Source: [Phialemoniopsis] sp. UDSM-2020 (lineage: Eukaryota > Ascomycota > Sordariomycetes > Thyridiales > Thyridiaceae). From it: a stretch of DNA of 64,000 nt. Of the stretch, positions 34,738-47,400 are shown piece after piece (the first letter of the stretch is position 1; each line of letters opens with the position of its first letter). The stretch covers positions 1,674,001 to 1,738,000 of the forward strand of contig JAEILZ010000001.1 of assembly GCA_018873225.1 (NCBI GenBank), given 5' to 3'. The notes under the pieces are model-generated. The model was not told where the DNA came from, did not search any database, and saw only the letters and a list, made by a program, of their open reading frames with translations. The position numbers and the translations under genes are program-made.

Positions 34738-37011
34738 ATGGCTCCTACAAGCATTGCGTCAAGCGCCGAGAGAAGGAGAGAAGAGAAGGTCTACAATGGC
34801 AATGCAGAGGCCGACATCGAACAAGGCTCCGTGGCAAATGCACACTTGCGGAACACGACAGTTCGGAATATCACATGGAGTGGTGTAACCGTTACCGTCA
34901 AGGATCGGGAGACCAAGGAGCCCAAGAAGATTGTGGACAATGTCGAGGGACTGGTGGAGGCTGGTAAGCTATTTCATTGTACCACATAAAAAAGAAAAAG
35001 AACCCGAGTCTTGGCTCCTTCTGACATCGCTCACCTGCAGGAGAGATCTGCGCCCTCATGGGCCCCTCGGGTTGCGGCAAGACAACGCTCCTGAACGTCC
35101 TGGCCTCTCGTCCCACCGGAGCTCAGAATGTGGACGCCAGTATCCTCGTCAACGGGTCCAAGCCGACGAAGGCGCAGTTCCGGCAGATGACCTGCTTTGT
35201 GGAACAGGAGGATGCATTGATCGGCTCCCTTACTGTACGAGAGACGTTGACATTCGCCTCGCGGTTGGCCAGCTCCGGGTATGTTGTTTGCTCTGAGAAG
35301 TTCATAGCCTCCTTCTTCAAGCCACTCAGGACTGACATTTCGGAAAGTTCCGTGTCAAAAAAGGAAAGAATAGCCCGGATCGATGCCTTGCTTGAGTCTT
35401 TTGGTCTGCGCGACCAAGCGAACACCCTGATCGGAACTGCCATTAGAAAGGGCATCAGTGGTGGTCAGAAGCGGAGGGTGGGCGTTGCGAGTCAGCTCAT
35501 CACCAGCCCGAAGATTCTCTTCCTCGACGAGCCGACCAGTGGCCTCGATTCGGTTGCGAGTTTCGAGGTTGTCAACTACTTGAGGACCGTTGCAAAGAGG
35601 AACAATGTAAGACAGCAGGAAGAAGCAAACCCCAAAGTCTCTCTGAATGGTCGCAACTAACAAGTTATTGTCCATAGCTCATCGTCATTGCAAGCATCCA
35701 TCAGCCCTCGACTTCGACTTTCAACCTCTTTGACAAGCTGCTGTTGATGTCAGCCGGCAGCACACACTACTTTGGTTCCGTCGCCGATATCGAGAGCCAC
35801 TATGAGTCCATCGGCCTGCAGATCCCTCTACATGTCAACGCAGCCGAGTACCTCCTCGAGCTGGTCAACGTTGACTTTGCGCCCCACCGAGCCACCGCGC
35901 AACAGAATTTGGAGGAAATGAGCCAGATCTGGACTGACTCTCCTCGCGCAAAGGCCCTGACAAGCACACTTCATGAGGTGGAGCAGAGGAGTGCTCGATC
36001 AGACCTGGCTGTTGAGCAGGAGAAGCGGCCCAATTCTCTTAGCCTGACCATGACCCTTCTCCACCGGTCCTTTCTCAAGAGTTATCGCGATGTCGTCGCC
36101 TATGGCATTCGTATCGCCATGTACACTGGTCTGGCCATTCTTCTCGGCACTGTCTGGGTACGGTTGTCTACGAACCAAGAGTCGATCATTCCGTTTACAA
36201 ATGCCATCTGTAAGTATAATGAGACCCATCGAAGATGCTCATGTCAAATATATCGCTGACACCCCTCTACAGTCTACGGATCGGCTTTCATGTCCTTCAT
36301 GGCCGTTGCCTACGTGCCTTCCTTCATCGAGGACCGCCAGCAATACGTCAAGGAGCACCACAATGGCCTCTACGGCGCCACTGAGCTCGTCATCTCCAAC
36401 TTTCTGATTGGCCTGCCCTACCTCTTCTTCATCGCTGTCTTGTTCTCTGTCATCTCATACTGGCTGACCAACTTCCAACCGACGGCCACCGCTTTCTTCA
36501 CTTGGGTTATGTGGGTCTTCTTTGACTTGCTGGCCGCCGAGGGCCTCGTCGTGTTCATGACGGCGCTGTTCCCGAGCTTTGTGATCTCGCTGGCCCTCGT
36601 GGCCTTTGCGAATGGACTGTGGATGTCGGTGAATGGCTTCATGGGTTAGTTGAAGAGCTACGGCAATTACTCCGTTCCCTAAACATTCCATCTTGCTAAC
36701 AATCTTTATTAGTGCAACCCACGATTCTCAACGTCTTCTACAAATACGTGTTCCACTACTGGGACTACCAAAAGTACGTCTTCGAGGGCATGATGATCAA
36801 CGAGTTCAGCGGCCGGACCTACAGCTGCGGTGACTCGTGCCAATGCATGTACCAGTCCGAGCTGGCGGATCAGTGCATGATCGCTGGTCAAGGCGTTCTC
36901 GACCAATACGGCTACAAGACGGGCTCTTTCGGCAAGAACGTGGGCATCATGATTGCCATTATCGCGGGGTATAGGATAGCTGGCTGGATCGTCTTGATGA
37001 TCAGGAAGTAA
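34738..37011 (+). CDS. ABCG-family half-size ABC transporter
   Basis: An ATP-driven membrane exporter of the White/ABCG type: nucleotide-binding domain first, then one six-span membrane domain, so it should act as a dimer. Exons 34738-34963, 35041-35278, 35348-35606, 35678-36209, 36273-36644 and 36713-37011 give 641 residues, normal for half-transporters. Walker A is GPSGCGKTT (83-91), the signature ISGGQ (191-195), Walker B ILFLDE (211-216), then the D-loop SGLDS and H-loop IHQPS. The membrane half includes GIRIAMYTGLAILLGTVWVR, LPYLFFIAVLFSVISYWL and a final loop with several Cys (YSCGDSCQCMY). The substrate cannot be read from sequence. Intron 2 (69 nt) is stop-free and in frame, so retention would add 23 residues inside the nucleotide-binding domain. 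Confidence 0.93.
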
Positions 37012-37586
37012 ATGGCAAGGAGAGACGACATGTACCAGGTATAGACGTGGTGTCAGAGACTGCCTTCTTCATAAGAACTTGACGGAGGATATAGATGCAG
37101 CTTGGGGTGTTTTCGGCCAAGAGCAGGGGTGCTTGTACTAGTACGATAAAGTTAATAGAAATAGAACAGAATGGCGGCGAACCTCGTACATAGCTTCAGG
37201 CGCGTGTATGAACTTAACGTAGGTACTCATGGAACTTCTCAGACTTTTCCATCGTGTTTCGGGCTGCTGGACAAAGAGAATGCTGAACGTCGCTCACTTA
37301 CACGCGAGATGTTCATGCAAGGATGCCGTCCAAGCACCGATCCGCTAGGGCCCGCTGCCGATCCGCCTAGAGGTCGGCCCCACGGCGCTAAACCATGCCA
37401 GAAGCCGGGCACTAAATCCATTAAACATTTGGCGTTTCGCGTCAGGCGCCTCTCGATGCATCATCTCTTTCCTCCCACCCATATTTTTCCTCACCTCCAT
37501 GTAAGATTGTCGCGTCTCTACGAGGAAGAACTCGAGCTGCACAACGCGATACGCAACGCTCGGCCGAGTAGTCTCCTGTTGTAGAG
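37012..37586. other. Intergenic, 575 nt
   Basis: 3' end of the ABCG gene and leader of the next gene. The 137-codon frame at 37171-37584 starts in the leader and shows no conserved feature. Confidence 0.4.
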
Positions 37587-39434
37587 ATGACGTCCTCGCC
37601 TTTGACTGCTCTGCCGTCATCGTCATCCCCGAACTCGTTCTATACACCAACGGGCGGCTCGCCTGCCACGGCGGGGGATGGCACGAATCTCAGCACGCCC
37701 GCGACAGAGCCGGGGTCCTCACATTATCGCGACGCGCGACAGCTGCCCCGCGAACTCAAAGAACACTGTCAGATCTTCTTCGAGGAGCAGATGTGTATGT
37801 ATTATCTGGAATTGGAATGCGCTTTTCTGGTTTGCTGATGCGATATATGGAAACAGACAATGCGGGCATCCAGCTTCTCGATAGCCTGCTCTGTGCAGGC
37901 GCCGGCGCCCAACCAGGGCACGGCAAGCCGGCCTGTGTCGCGCCACCTGCACAGATAGCCCTGCTCGCGACACTAGCAATACACCCGACGCACACAAGCA
38001 GATCAACAGAACGCGCACATTTACTAGTCGCGTCCGAGGCGCTGCAATACCTGCGCAATCTGCTCACCATTACCGGCCCGGTCAACGCGAATTTGCGGGC
38101 AGCGTTCGAGTTTCGGGTCAACGCTAGGGGAGGCCGACGTCACTACGGTCTAGATGACACTCTCGACGATGACGACGTAGACGAGGAACATATCCATGGG
38201 CGCTTCGCAAACGAAAGTAGCCTGTGGACGAGGGGTCAGGATCTGTGGAAAGTCCTGGGATGGGCGTTCAATTGCAGTGCAGTGCACCTGCATAGGTGGC
38301 GCTACTGGCGGCCGTGGCTGGAGTTTCTCGTCGAGGCGTTGGAGGCCGACTTTGACGAGCGCCAGCGGCTCGACCTTGAGGCGCATGAACGTTTGGGTCG
38401 CGACGGGGAGGAGTGCAAGTTCCCACTGCTGCAGGACTCACTACTGATGACACATATCAACACCGGCAACAGGGTAGGCCTGAAGACGATTATGAAGGCT
38501 CTCTGCGCGGAAGGAAGTCAGGCTTCTCTGACCGTGTTCCAAGAGGTATTTGAGAAGGAGTCTAAGAGCGCTGCTCAAGCCAGCAACAAGCGGAAACGAG
38601 AAGCGATACTGGACTTGGAGAACGACAAGTTTGGCGACTATTACGATGACGGAGCCTCGATCTGTTCTTCACAGGACTCAGAGCCGCCGACTCCTGAAAA
38701 AATGGCGAGCGGGCCGGGTCGGCCCAGTCTGCAGGCGACTCGCTCACCGCCGCCGAGCGCGGGACTGGCCGAGTCTATCCCGCTTCGCCTGCGCATCTTT
38801 TTCCTTGTAAGTCCTCACTTCTCCTATATCGCGCCACTGAAGCATACGACTGACTGCGTGATAGCTGGCTCGCGCAACCTTGGAGTTGCCAAAGTCCTTT
38901 GCGGCCTTGCATGAAGTCTACGGGGCCTTCGCCGACGCCGTAAGGGAACTGCGGGCGCCGCTCTTTGCCCTGTTCGTGTCCTCACAGACGTCGCCGCTGC
39001 CCATTCAGTCTCAAGTCTCGCTCCTTAGGGCGCTCCTGGAACCGTTCCTGCCGAGGGCGTCTCCTTACCCGAGTGACGTCGACGCCGATGCGGACGAGGA
39101 GAACGGCGTCTCGCTTGCCATCCTCCAAGAATGTTACCTGCCGTTCGCGGCTAACAATAACGCGGTGGAGGCGAATGCTAAGTATTCGCTGATCGTGGAG
39201 AACCTAGTGCGCATCGTGTGGGCAGAGTCGGATGTGCAACACACGGCGGAGCTGCAGAGAGCAGTGGACAAAGGGGCGCAGGCGCGAAGTGACAAGGCCA
39301 AGACGAAGAGAAGTGGCCGCCCCAAGGGCGAGGGCGACGAGGGCGTGGCGCGGGAGATGCTGGAGAGCTCTGGGGAGCGGCTGTTGACGATGATGCGTAT
39401 CATCGAGATCGACTCGGCCGAGGCCAGCGACTGA
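37587..39434 (+). CDS. Conserved ascomycete protein of unknown function, 575 residues
   Basis: Exons 37587-37794, 37857-38806 and 38865-39434 close in phase. The N-terminal ~45 residues are Ser/Thr/Pro-rich. A helical core follows (FFEEQMYNAGIQLLDSLL, AQIALLATLAIHP, ASEALQYLRNLLTITGPVNA). Next come an acidic loop (LDDTLDDDDVDEEH), a Trp-rich block (SLWTRGQDLWKVLGWAFNCS; RWRYWRPWLEFLVEALEADF), a basic/acidic linker (NKRKREAILDLENDKFGDYY) and a helical C-terminal domain. A bipartite-like basic cluster near the end (KAKTKRSGRPKGEG) suggests nuclear location. I recognise this as a recurring fungal family without a known role and assign no function. Confidence 0.82.
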
Positions 39435-39771
39435 GTGTTGCTGTGAGGCATTGAGGGAACATGCTTGGACGATAACTTTCTAGGCGGGATGTTCTGGAGA
39501 CTTTGACGGACTGGCTGCATTGCAAGGCGTTTTTTCTTCAGGATGATTTTGGGAAGACACTGTCTGACGACAGGATCATGAAGAAAGCATGGCGTTAAGG
39601 GAATTCTTTGGTCGAAAGTGTGTTTATGATTGAGATGTCGTTATGCAGGCTTCAAGAAAAGAGAGGCAAAACCAGACCCCTGCTTCGGGGTGGTCTCGCA
39701 GATGCAGTATGATCCACAGGTATAATGCATACAATAAACGTACAACCAATATCGTACCATGCTCTTGTCGT
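39435..39771. other. Intergenic, convergent, 337 nt
   Basis: Shared 3' region of two converging genes; AT-rich, nothing else seen. Confidence 0.4.
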
Positions 39772-40513
39772 TCACCGCTTCGCAGTCGGCGTCCACGACT
39801 GCGGCTGCCACTCCTCGCTCGGCCCGCCTCTCGCCTTCTTCCACGGGTCTGGCTTTTGCGAAGTCTTCTCTCCTACCGCCCCGTCTTGTGTAGCATGCTG
39901 CCTCGCATCAGCCTCACCCTCCGCCGGCCCTCTTCTCCTCCCGCCCTCGACTTCCTGTTGCTCCGTCTCCGCCTGCGCCTCTTGGGCTCTCCTTCCGCCA
40001 CCGGCCCCCGCCGACTCGAGCGCCGGCACAGGCTGCCCCTTCTCCTGGCCCGGCGCGTCGACGAAGCTCGGCTTGGCGGCCCACCGGGCGTCGGCCTCGG
40101 CCGCGAGCCGGCGCATCTGGCTCTGGCGCGCGAGGTCGCGGGCCTGCTCGTCGAGGGAAGGGGGGTCGGCGCGCGAGTGCCGCAGCCACGAGTGCCACTG
40201 CGGCGAGACTTTCACGTCGGCGTAATGCGTCGAGCGCGGGTACTGCACGATGCGGCGCCAGCGCTGGGGGGTGCCGGGTAGGGTCTCGGCGCCGCGGACG
40301 TCGCGGAATTCCCAGAAGGTATTGCCTTGGAGGTCGAGGCCTGTTGGAAGGGGAGTGTTAGGAGGAGGGATGAGATTCGGGGTTTGGGGGAAGGATGGGA
40401 AGGTGTGGGGGTTGGGGCGTACCGACGAGGAAGCGCTTGCGCCAGGGGAGGCGCAGGGCTTTCCAGTTATACCATGCTTTGCGGAGGGGAGATATCGGCT
40501 TTGGCGATGACAT
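39772..40513 (-). CDS. Complex I assembly factor, NDUFAF2/N7BML (NDUFA12-like) family
   Basis: A mitochondrial chaperone-like factor for assembly of respiratory NADH dehydrogenase. Two exons (40423-40513 and 39772-40340, 82-nt intron) give 219 residues. The N-terminal ~110 residues carry the family pattern: KAWYNWKALRLPWRKRFLVG, GNTFWEFRD, RWRRIVQYP, SPQWHSWLRHSR and DPPSLDEQ. The C-terminal half is a low-complexity Gln/Glu/Ala/Gly-rich tail without homologous feel, common in filamentous-fungal members. The tail and the NDUFAF2-type TPQRWRRIV block argue for the assembly factor rather than the NDUFA12 subunit, but the two are close paralogues. There is no long classical presequence, also typical. 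Confidence 0.82.
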
Positions 40514-41617
40514 CTGGGCTGGTGGTGGTGATGTGATGCCGGTTGCGGCGGGCGGTTGGATGGTATGGTGCCGCTAGTCCAGGGAAATCAGTGCGGTATG
40601 GTTACCTGTGGTCCGTTGGCTTATTTATCACGGCCCGTATGTAAGACGGTAAAATTATGACTGTGAGAGGAGATGGCGTTCTGCGACAATGGACCTAGAG
40701 CTGGTACGGAGGAGAAGATGTTATGGTTTTGATTATCAGAGAAATCGATAACTTTTGGAGATGCGATCCACTTTGAAGCTCCCAAACCACCAATAGAGCC
40801 CGCTGTTTATGCAATTCTTCGCCGTTGCTTACAACTTGCAGCGTCATATCAACTGTGTATCAATACAATGTTTCTAAAAATGCCCTTTTTTCTTGTAATA
40901 AAGAAGCCATGATAACAAGAAATATGTTTTTGTTATATGTAGGAATTTGGTCACATTTATCATTGATGCTGTGTTATGCACGTTTTGTTTATTCTCTCCA
41001 TGCTTATGCAGGTGTCCCTGGTTGAAGAATTGGGGACACTGCCGCATGGCATGGCCCATAGCCCATTTACGGAGTACAGGGGACCCATTCTCCCACGCTA
41101 CGTCACCTGGCCCTCCCGACTTCAGATTGCAAACACAGTGCAAGACTGGAATGCTGAGATTTTTGCGCAAACAATGAAACAAGTTCGAGATTTATTGTGA
41201 ACCCATCGACCGCTTAAACTTCACACAAATACAAGTGAAAACAACACTGTGGACAAAGTCACAACAGCGCGGCATTTACTTACAAGAACTGCGTGACTTG
41301 CTTGGCACTGCCGCGTTGCATCCGGTCCACTGCGCTGCGCTCCCCCGCAGCCGCCGGTAGGCCTAAACTTGGTCATCAACCCTGCACGCACGCCCGAACA
41401 ACAAAAGCGCCCGCTACACTTGCACCCAACCGACGCCGATCCCGCTTTCGACTACAAACCATACACTCCTTTCGCTCTTCAGGCCATTGCTTGAGGTTGC
41501 AAACTCATATTTTCTAATTTGCGAGCCGGCCTCGAACCAGGCGACGATTGCACACATTATTTGTCAAGAGCCTCTCCTGCCCGCGAAGTGGGGGGACAGC
41601 GATTGGGCGCATTCACC
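40514..41617. promoter_or_regulatory. Divergent intergenic region with AT-rich island
   Basis: 1.1 kb between divergent genes. About 40840-41010 is conspicuously AT-rich compared with its surroundings and has only short frames. The part before 41618 is a C-rich leader with CCAACCGACG-type sequence. Confidence 0.45.
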
Positions 41618-43893
41618 ATGGCTTCCGTCTCGTCCCTCGACAAGGACTTGCGCAAGATGCGCCTCGACAAATACACTCCAGCTGCGGCTAACGAGGCACG
41701 GTCCTGGATCGAAAACATCCTCGGCGACCGTCTGGCTCCCGGTGATCTTCTCGAGGCACTCAAGGATGGCGTCGCCCTCTGTCGGTAGGTAACCCCGCTG
41801 CCGCCGTCATCAATCCCCAATGCTGTTGGATATGGCCATATATATATATATACATAGAATGCTAACAAAAATACTCGTATTACAGATTGATCAACCTCGC
41901 CGTGCCACCGCCTGGCGTCAGATTCAAACAGTCGGCCATGCCCTTCGTCCAGATGGAGAATATATCCATGTTCCTGCGCGCCTGCCAAGAGCCGCCTCTC
42001 AACCTCCACCAGCACGATATGTTTCTGACTGTCGACCTCTACGAGGCCAAGGACCCGGCTCAGGTGTTGCAGTGTCTCGGCGCCTTCAGCCGCGCAGCCC
42101 ATGCCGCCAATCCGTCCGCGTTTCCCTCCGCCATCGGGCCCAAGCCAGGCAACCGCAACAGCGTGCTCAGCCCGCAGAGTACCGGCTCCGCCACGCCCGT
42201 CATGAGCCCCCGCGGCCGCGGCATATCCAACGTCTCCAACGTCAGCAACGGCTCGTCTGTCTACGGCTCGCGCACCGTCCTGACCCCGACCAAGACCGGC
42301 GACTCCAACTCTGGCCGCTGGAGCCCGACCAAGAGCCCCACTTCGGTTAGCAGCTGGAGCAAGCGGGAGCACGAAGGTGCGACGGCCCCCGCCTGGAACA
42401 TCGCTCAGTATGGCTACATGGGTGGTGCCAGTCAGGGGAACCTTGGAATATCCTTTGGTGGCAGACGGCAGATCACTAGTGCTGGCCCGACCGTCCCGGG
42501 ACTCGCGGAGAAGGAACGCCTGCGAAAGGAGAAGGCCGCCGAAGAAGAGAGGCAGAGACAGCAGATGGAGGAAGAGGAGGCTCGACGGAGAGCAGAAATC
42601 GAAGCCGAGGAGCAGCGTGCGAAAGAAGCAGAAGAGAGGCGGTGGGAGGAGGAGACGCACCGGGTCCGAGAAGAGGAGAAACGCAAGGCGGAAGAGGAGC
42701 AGAGGCGATGGGAAGAGGAGGAACGACAGTGGAAGATCACCGAGGAGAAGCGCAGGCAGGAGGAACAAGAAGCTGAGGCACGTCTCGCTGAGGAGCGCTC
42801 GCGGTCTAGGAGCAAGAGCGACGCTCGGCTGCGTGGGCAGTTCCTGAGCCAATACCAAGCGGAGGACAAGGAGGAGCATTACAGCAGCAGAGTCAAGGAG
42901 CTTGAGAAGGAACTCGAGCGAGCCCGCCAGCGCGAGCAGGAGTACGAGCGGGAGCGACAGGAGAGGCCTTCTCGCCCAGTCGAAACGAAGAGCACCGAAT
43001 CTAAAAATAGGGCTCGGTCTCGCAGTCGTCCCAACCTTCCAGCAAAGCAGCCGAGTCGAACTGATTCCTGGTCAAGAAACGAGCGGGAGTTCCTCCAGAC
43101 GCAATGGCAAGACCAGCAGCAACAACAGCAGCAGGCTCCCGAGCCTGTTGGCCCCAAGTCACCTCCCCAGCAGGTGCGGTCACCGAGGCCGCTTCCCAAC
43201 CCTGGAGCAGCACCGACACCGCCGCCGCAGATGATTAAGACTCACCGCACCGGCGAGTTGCTGCCGCAGCCACCACAGGTCAAGAAGCACCACACCGGCT
43301 CGCGGCCCCTGCCCGACCCCTCCGCCTACACCTCCCCACCACCCGCCGCCTCTGCCAGGCCACCCCGCGAAGACAAGAACCGCTTCCCCGGCTCAAGCCC
43401 AGCGGGCCCAATCTCATCACCGCCCCAGACCAACCCCAAGCCCGCGGCCTTTGCCTCCTCGGCCTCGTCGCCCAACATGACGCGCACCGACCGCTACCTC
43501 GCCAGCAACCCGGCGCCGCAGGCCCAGGGCCCTCCGCCAACATACTCACGCGAGCTGGGCGCCACGGCCGAGCGCGACGCCGAGGACCGCCGGCGCGCCC
43601 AGTCGCAGCAGAAGACGAAAGCCGGCGGCTGGGCCGGCAAGTCGCTGCTGGAGCGCGAGATGGAGATGGAGCGCCAGCGGCAGCGCGAGTGGGAGGAGTC
43701 TCAACGCGAGACGGCTGCCGCGGCGGCCACGGCCCCGGCTCAGCAGGACGGCGGCGAGAGGTGGGACGTGAACCAGTGGACGGGTTACACGGGAGGGGAC
43801 AGCCAGAACCGTGGCGGGCAGGGGATCGGCGCCGGCCGGAGGCAGATTGTGGGGCCGAGGCCGTTGCCTGGGAGTCGGTCCGGAGGGTTCTGA
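41618..43893 (+). CDS. Calponin-homology (Scp1/transgelin-like) protein with long coiled-coil and proline-rich tail
   Basis: Probably an actin-associated protein. Exons 41618-41784 and 41886-43893 give 724 residues. A single CH domain spans roughly 15-130 (ARSWIENILGDRLAPGDLLE, DGVALCRLINLAVPP, MENISMFLRACQE, LFETVDLYE-like DMFLTVDLYEAKD). Transgelin/Scp1 alone is ~200 residues, so this protein is a much longer relative. Residues ~255-370 are a Glu/Arg-rich coiled coil (EERQRQQMEEEEARRRAE). Then follow a poly-Gln patch, SH3-type proline motifs (SPRPLPNPGAAPTPPPQ), and repeated GRR/GPRPLPG blocks. A near-C-terminal GGRRQI-like motif occurs twice (GGRRQITSAGPTVPG and AGRRQIVGPRPLPG). The intron splits the CH domain and holds a (TA)n run. 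Confidence 0.87.
41838..41852. repeat. (TA)n microsatellite in the CH-gene intron
   Basis: Fifteen nucleotides of alternating A/T within intron 41785-41885, between donor and branch region. Likely length-variable; no function inferred. Confidence 0.6.
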
Positions 43894-44442
43894 TGGCCGG
43901 ACCCCGGGGTGGGGCAGACTTTGGAGGGCTTTGTGTGTGTTTTGACGACCCGAGGTGTTTTGCGTGCTGGGTTACTATACCGACTGTGACGTATTATTCT
44001 AGATGCCCCCTTTTCGTGGCGATTTTACATGATAAACCTTTTGTGTTTTGTGGCTCGGAACTACTGTACATGTATAAAAGTCCTAGGCGGTGAACTATGT
44101 TGTGTTGGAACTCCTACGTTGCAACTCGTCCTACACTGGTGTCGTGTATGTCTTTCACAAATTTATGTATGTATTAGAAAGCTGCATCTTGTCTAGCATC
44201 ATTCATTAAAAGGTACTAGTCTCTGTCTATAACTCTACGCTTTGCTAACAAATTGCTATTGCAACTGAACAATACGAAAAGGGGTATAAGCCATCTGTGA
44301 TCGTAGTCCATATCGGTCATTCAGAACAAGGAAAACTGATTAGTCCCAATGGAACGCCCGCTTGTACCCATGAGAACAATGATGATCGTGCCTCAAAACA
44401 CCAAGAAGACTAAGTTCGTCAAGATGGGTGGCATGCGTCCTT
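43894..44442. other. Intergenic, convergent, 549 nt
   Basis: 3' regions of two converging genes; AT-rich with several TGTA/TTGT poly(A)-signal-like stretches. No gene seen. Confidence 0.4.
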
Positions 44443-47400
44443 CTACGCCGCCTTGCCGTTCACCTTGCTCTGAGACCTAGCATCGGCCTTCTTCTCTTCC
44501 ACGCCAGACTCAACAGTAGCAGCAGCACTCTGCTCCTGGTCCACATTTTCCTCGGCAATGGGCTCCGTGACAGAAGCCTTGTTGCCCTGACCACTCACAT
44601 CGTCCGGATCCCTTCCCATATCGTGGCTGCTCTGCCCCTGGCTCTTCTTTCCGCCCGCCGCCGCCGAGGTAGCAGCGTCGACAGACTTCCTGTTCTTCGG
44701 CCCGGGCCCGCCGTCCTCGCTCTGCCGCTGCGCCCGCACGACGCCCTCGATGCTGTCGCCCCTGCGCACCGCGGCCAGCGCCTCCTCAGCCAGCTCGACG
44801 CTCTCGACAGCCTGCCCGACGCCGCGCTTCCTGTGCCGCCGCGTCACCTTCCTCATGATCCCGCTGCTGTCGCCACCGCCGGCGCCCTCCTCGACCGCCT
44901 CCGCGAGCTCCCTCATGACGCCCCATCCGCGCTCCACCTCGGCCGTGACGGCGGCGCGCTCCTCGGCCGACAATTCCCTCAGACCGCGCTGCCCCTCCAA
45001 GATGCGCGCCCGCCGCACGTGCCGCGCCCCGAGCTTGCCCCGGCGGCCGACCTGCTTTGCGCACCCCTTGAGCGTGTAGCCCACGGGTCCGACCAGAGCC
45101 GCGATGTCCTTGAGCACAAAGCCCGTGACGCCCATCCCGACGCCCTTGGCGAACCCGCGCACGCCGCCGCCTCCCCGGGCTCCGCGGACGGGGAGTCGCA
45201 CAAGCCCCGTCCAGCCGTCGTAGACACCATAGACAAACTCATACCGCGCAGCCTTGAGCCCGCTGCGGATGCCCGTCACGCGCGGGGGGCGGCGCACCGT
45301 GTCGTCGCCGTAGAGCCTAGGAGCGTTGTGGAACCCTTGAGCCACGGCGAGGGAGAGGTCGACCGGGGCGCGAGCGAGGGCCTGTGCGGACTTGCCCACG
45401 CCCTTGCCCACGTGTGTAACGAACTCCTCGGCCGGGTTCTCTTCCGTGTCGGCTGTGTCGGTGGTCGAGGTGGTGTGGATAGAGGAGGCTGTGTCTGCGT
45501 CATCATCCTGCTCCGCACCGGCTACCTGCTGACCCTTGGGCTGTTTGTCCGCGGCGGCAAAGTCCTTAGCCTCTGGGGGCTTTCCGTTGGCGACATCAGT
45601 CTTCAGAGGTTGGCCTTTCTCTTTGGCCTTCTCCGCGGCAGAAGCCTCCTTAGCAGCTGCTCGCGCCTCGCGCTTCTTCCTAGACCTAGCCTCCCTGACT
45701 TGTTTTTTCTTCTCCCTGCGCTCCTTTCTCTCGGTAGAACTCTTGGCTATCCGGAACGGCACTCCGCCGATCCCTCCAAAGACATTGCCGATGGATGTGG
45801 CGAGCGAGCCCGCGATGCCCGTGACCGGCTCACCTGGACCCTCGAAATCGTTCCACTCGCAGTGGCGGATGAGCCGCAGCTTCTTCCAAGAGGTGTGTCC
45901 CTTCTCCACAAGAGCGTCGGCGGCCATGGCGCTCAGGCGCAGACTGGTGTTTTTCATAGACCACACGGCGACCTGGTCCTCCAGGATCGAGCACCGCATC
46001 GAGTGCTTGCCACTGAGGGCGAGGTGCTGGTGAAATGCCCGGCAGGCGTTCTCGGCTCCGTCTCCTTCCTCCTCGATGTCGTGGGCGATGTTCTGTGCCG
46101 CCTCCATCGCTTCATCGCTGAGACAGTACTTGATGCCTTCGGCGAGGTTTTCGGCTGTGAGCTGCTTGTAGGGAACTGGCTCGGGTCCTGCGCCCGCATT
46201 GCTGATCATGCTACCCCAGAAGTGCTGGTCTCCGAAGAATGGCACCACCATTGTGGGCTTGCCACACTTCAACGCAATGGCCGTGGTTCCCGCACCTCCG
46301 TGAATGACACAGGCGCTTATTTTCGGGAACAGCCAGTCGTGGGGCGTGTTCTCGAGCATGAATATGTTGTCTGGAACGTTTTCTCCGCCCAAGCCTCCCC
46401 ATCCCTTGGAGACCAAGGCTCTAACACCTGCCAGGTTCACGGCTTCAAAGATCATCTCCGTGAAACGGTCGGCGTCGTCAACGACAATCGACCCGAAACC
46501 GATGTAGATGGGAGCGTCTCCAGCAGCAAGAAACTTCTCCAGATCACTTGGCGGTTCGAACGTCGAGGCAAGATCGAGAAACACGAAGCCGGACACGTCA
46601 ATCTCGGAGCCCCAATCCTCGGGTTTAGGTACTAGACCTGGACTCCACATATACGTGAACGGTACATGGAGTCTGTAAGTTGCTCCCGGCGCCCAGAGTG
46701 TCGAGACCGGGTCAAGTCCCAGAGTCTTTTGACGAAAGTCGTTGACGAGATCTCCGAGACCTTGCCACACCATCATCTCGACTAATGGGTACGAGATGAA
46801 ATTTGTGTATCCCGGATCCACGTTGGATTTCTTGATGCTCGCCAAGGGGTGCGGAAAGGCTTGTGTAGGCGTGTAGGGAAAGGTGAACATGAGATGCAGA
46901 GGAATACCCAGCGCCTCTGCGCAATGAATATGTGCGAAACTCGGGGGGTTCGCGATGATCGCATCGGCCACAAAAGGGTCCTTAACACCCATCATCTTAA
47001 GGTTGTGTGTATCCTTCTCGTCGTCCGTGGCGTTAATGCAGGCTCTCCAGAACCCTTCAAACATCTCCGCCATGGCGGTCCGGCGCCGTCCGATATCACC
47101 AGCCTTGACTGTCTCGAGGGTCGGTATCATGCCGGGATTCTTCACCATAAACGCCATGAGCTCCGCGGGGTCACCTCCGACCGAAAAGAACTCAAGGCCA
47201 GAGTCCTTCTCGACGAACTCTCGGAAGGCAGGATGAGTAGCTATCCGCACGCGATGGCCGTATTGCTCTTTGAGAACCTTGCCAATCTTCAAAAATGGCT
47301 GCGCATCTCCTCGAGACCCGATCACCATGATGACGATGTTGAGCTTGGGGCATGGCCGACTTTCTACCTCTGTCGTGTCTGCAGGCTCTTCATCGGCAGT

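Noticed and set aside
37171..37584. 137-codon plus-strand frame before the 575-residue conserved protein
   Set aside because: Ends two nucleotides before the next ATG and looks like translated leader sequence; no family resemblance.
41557..42879. 440-codon minus-strand frame opposite the CH-domain gene
   Set aside because: Low-complexity Leu/Ser/Phe, the complement of the Glu/Arg coiled coil; no domain.
44428..46635. 735-codon open frame on the plus strand opposite the glucosyltransferase
   Set aside because: It is a mirror of the GC-rich codon use of the real gene; composition is Leu/Arg/Pro/His-rich without any motif, while the minus strand has full catalytic signatures.
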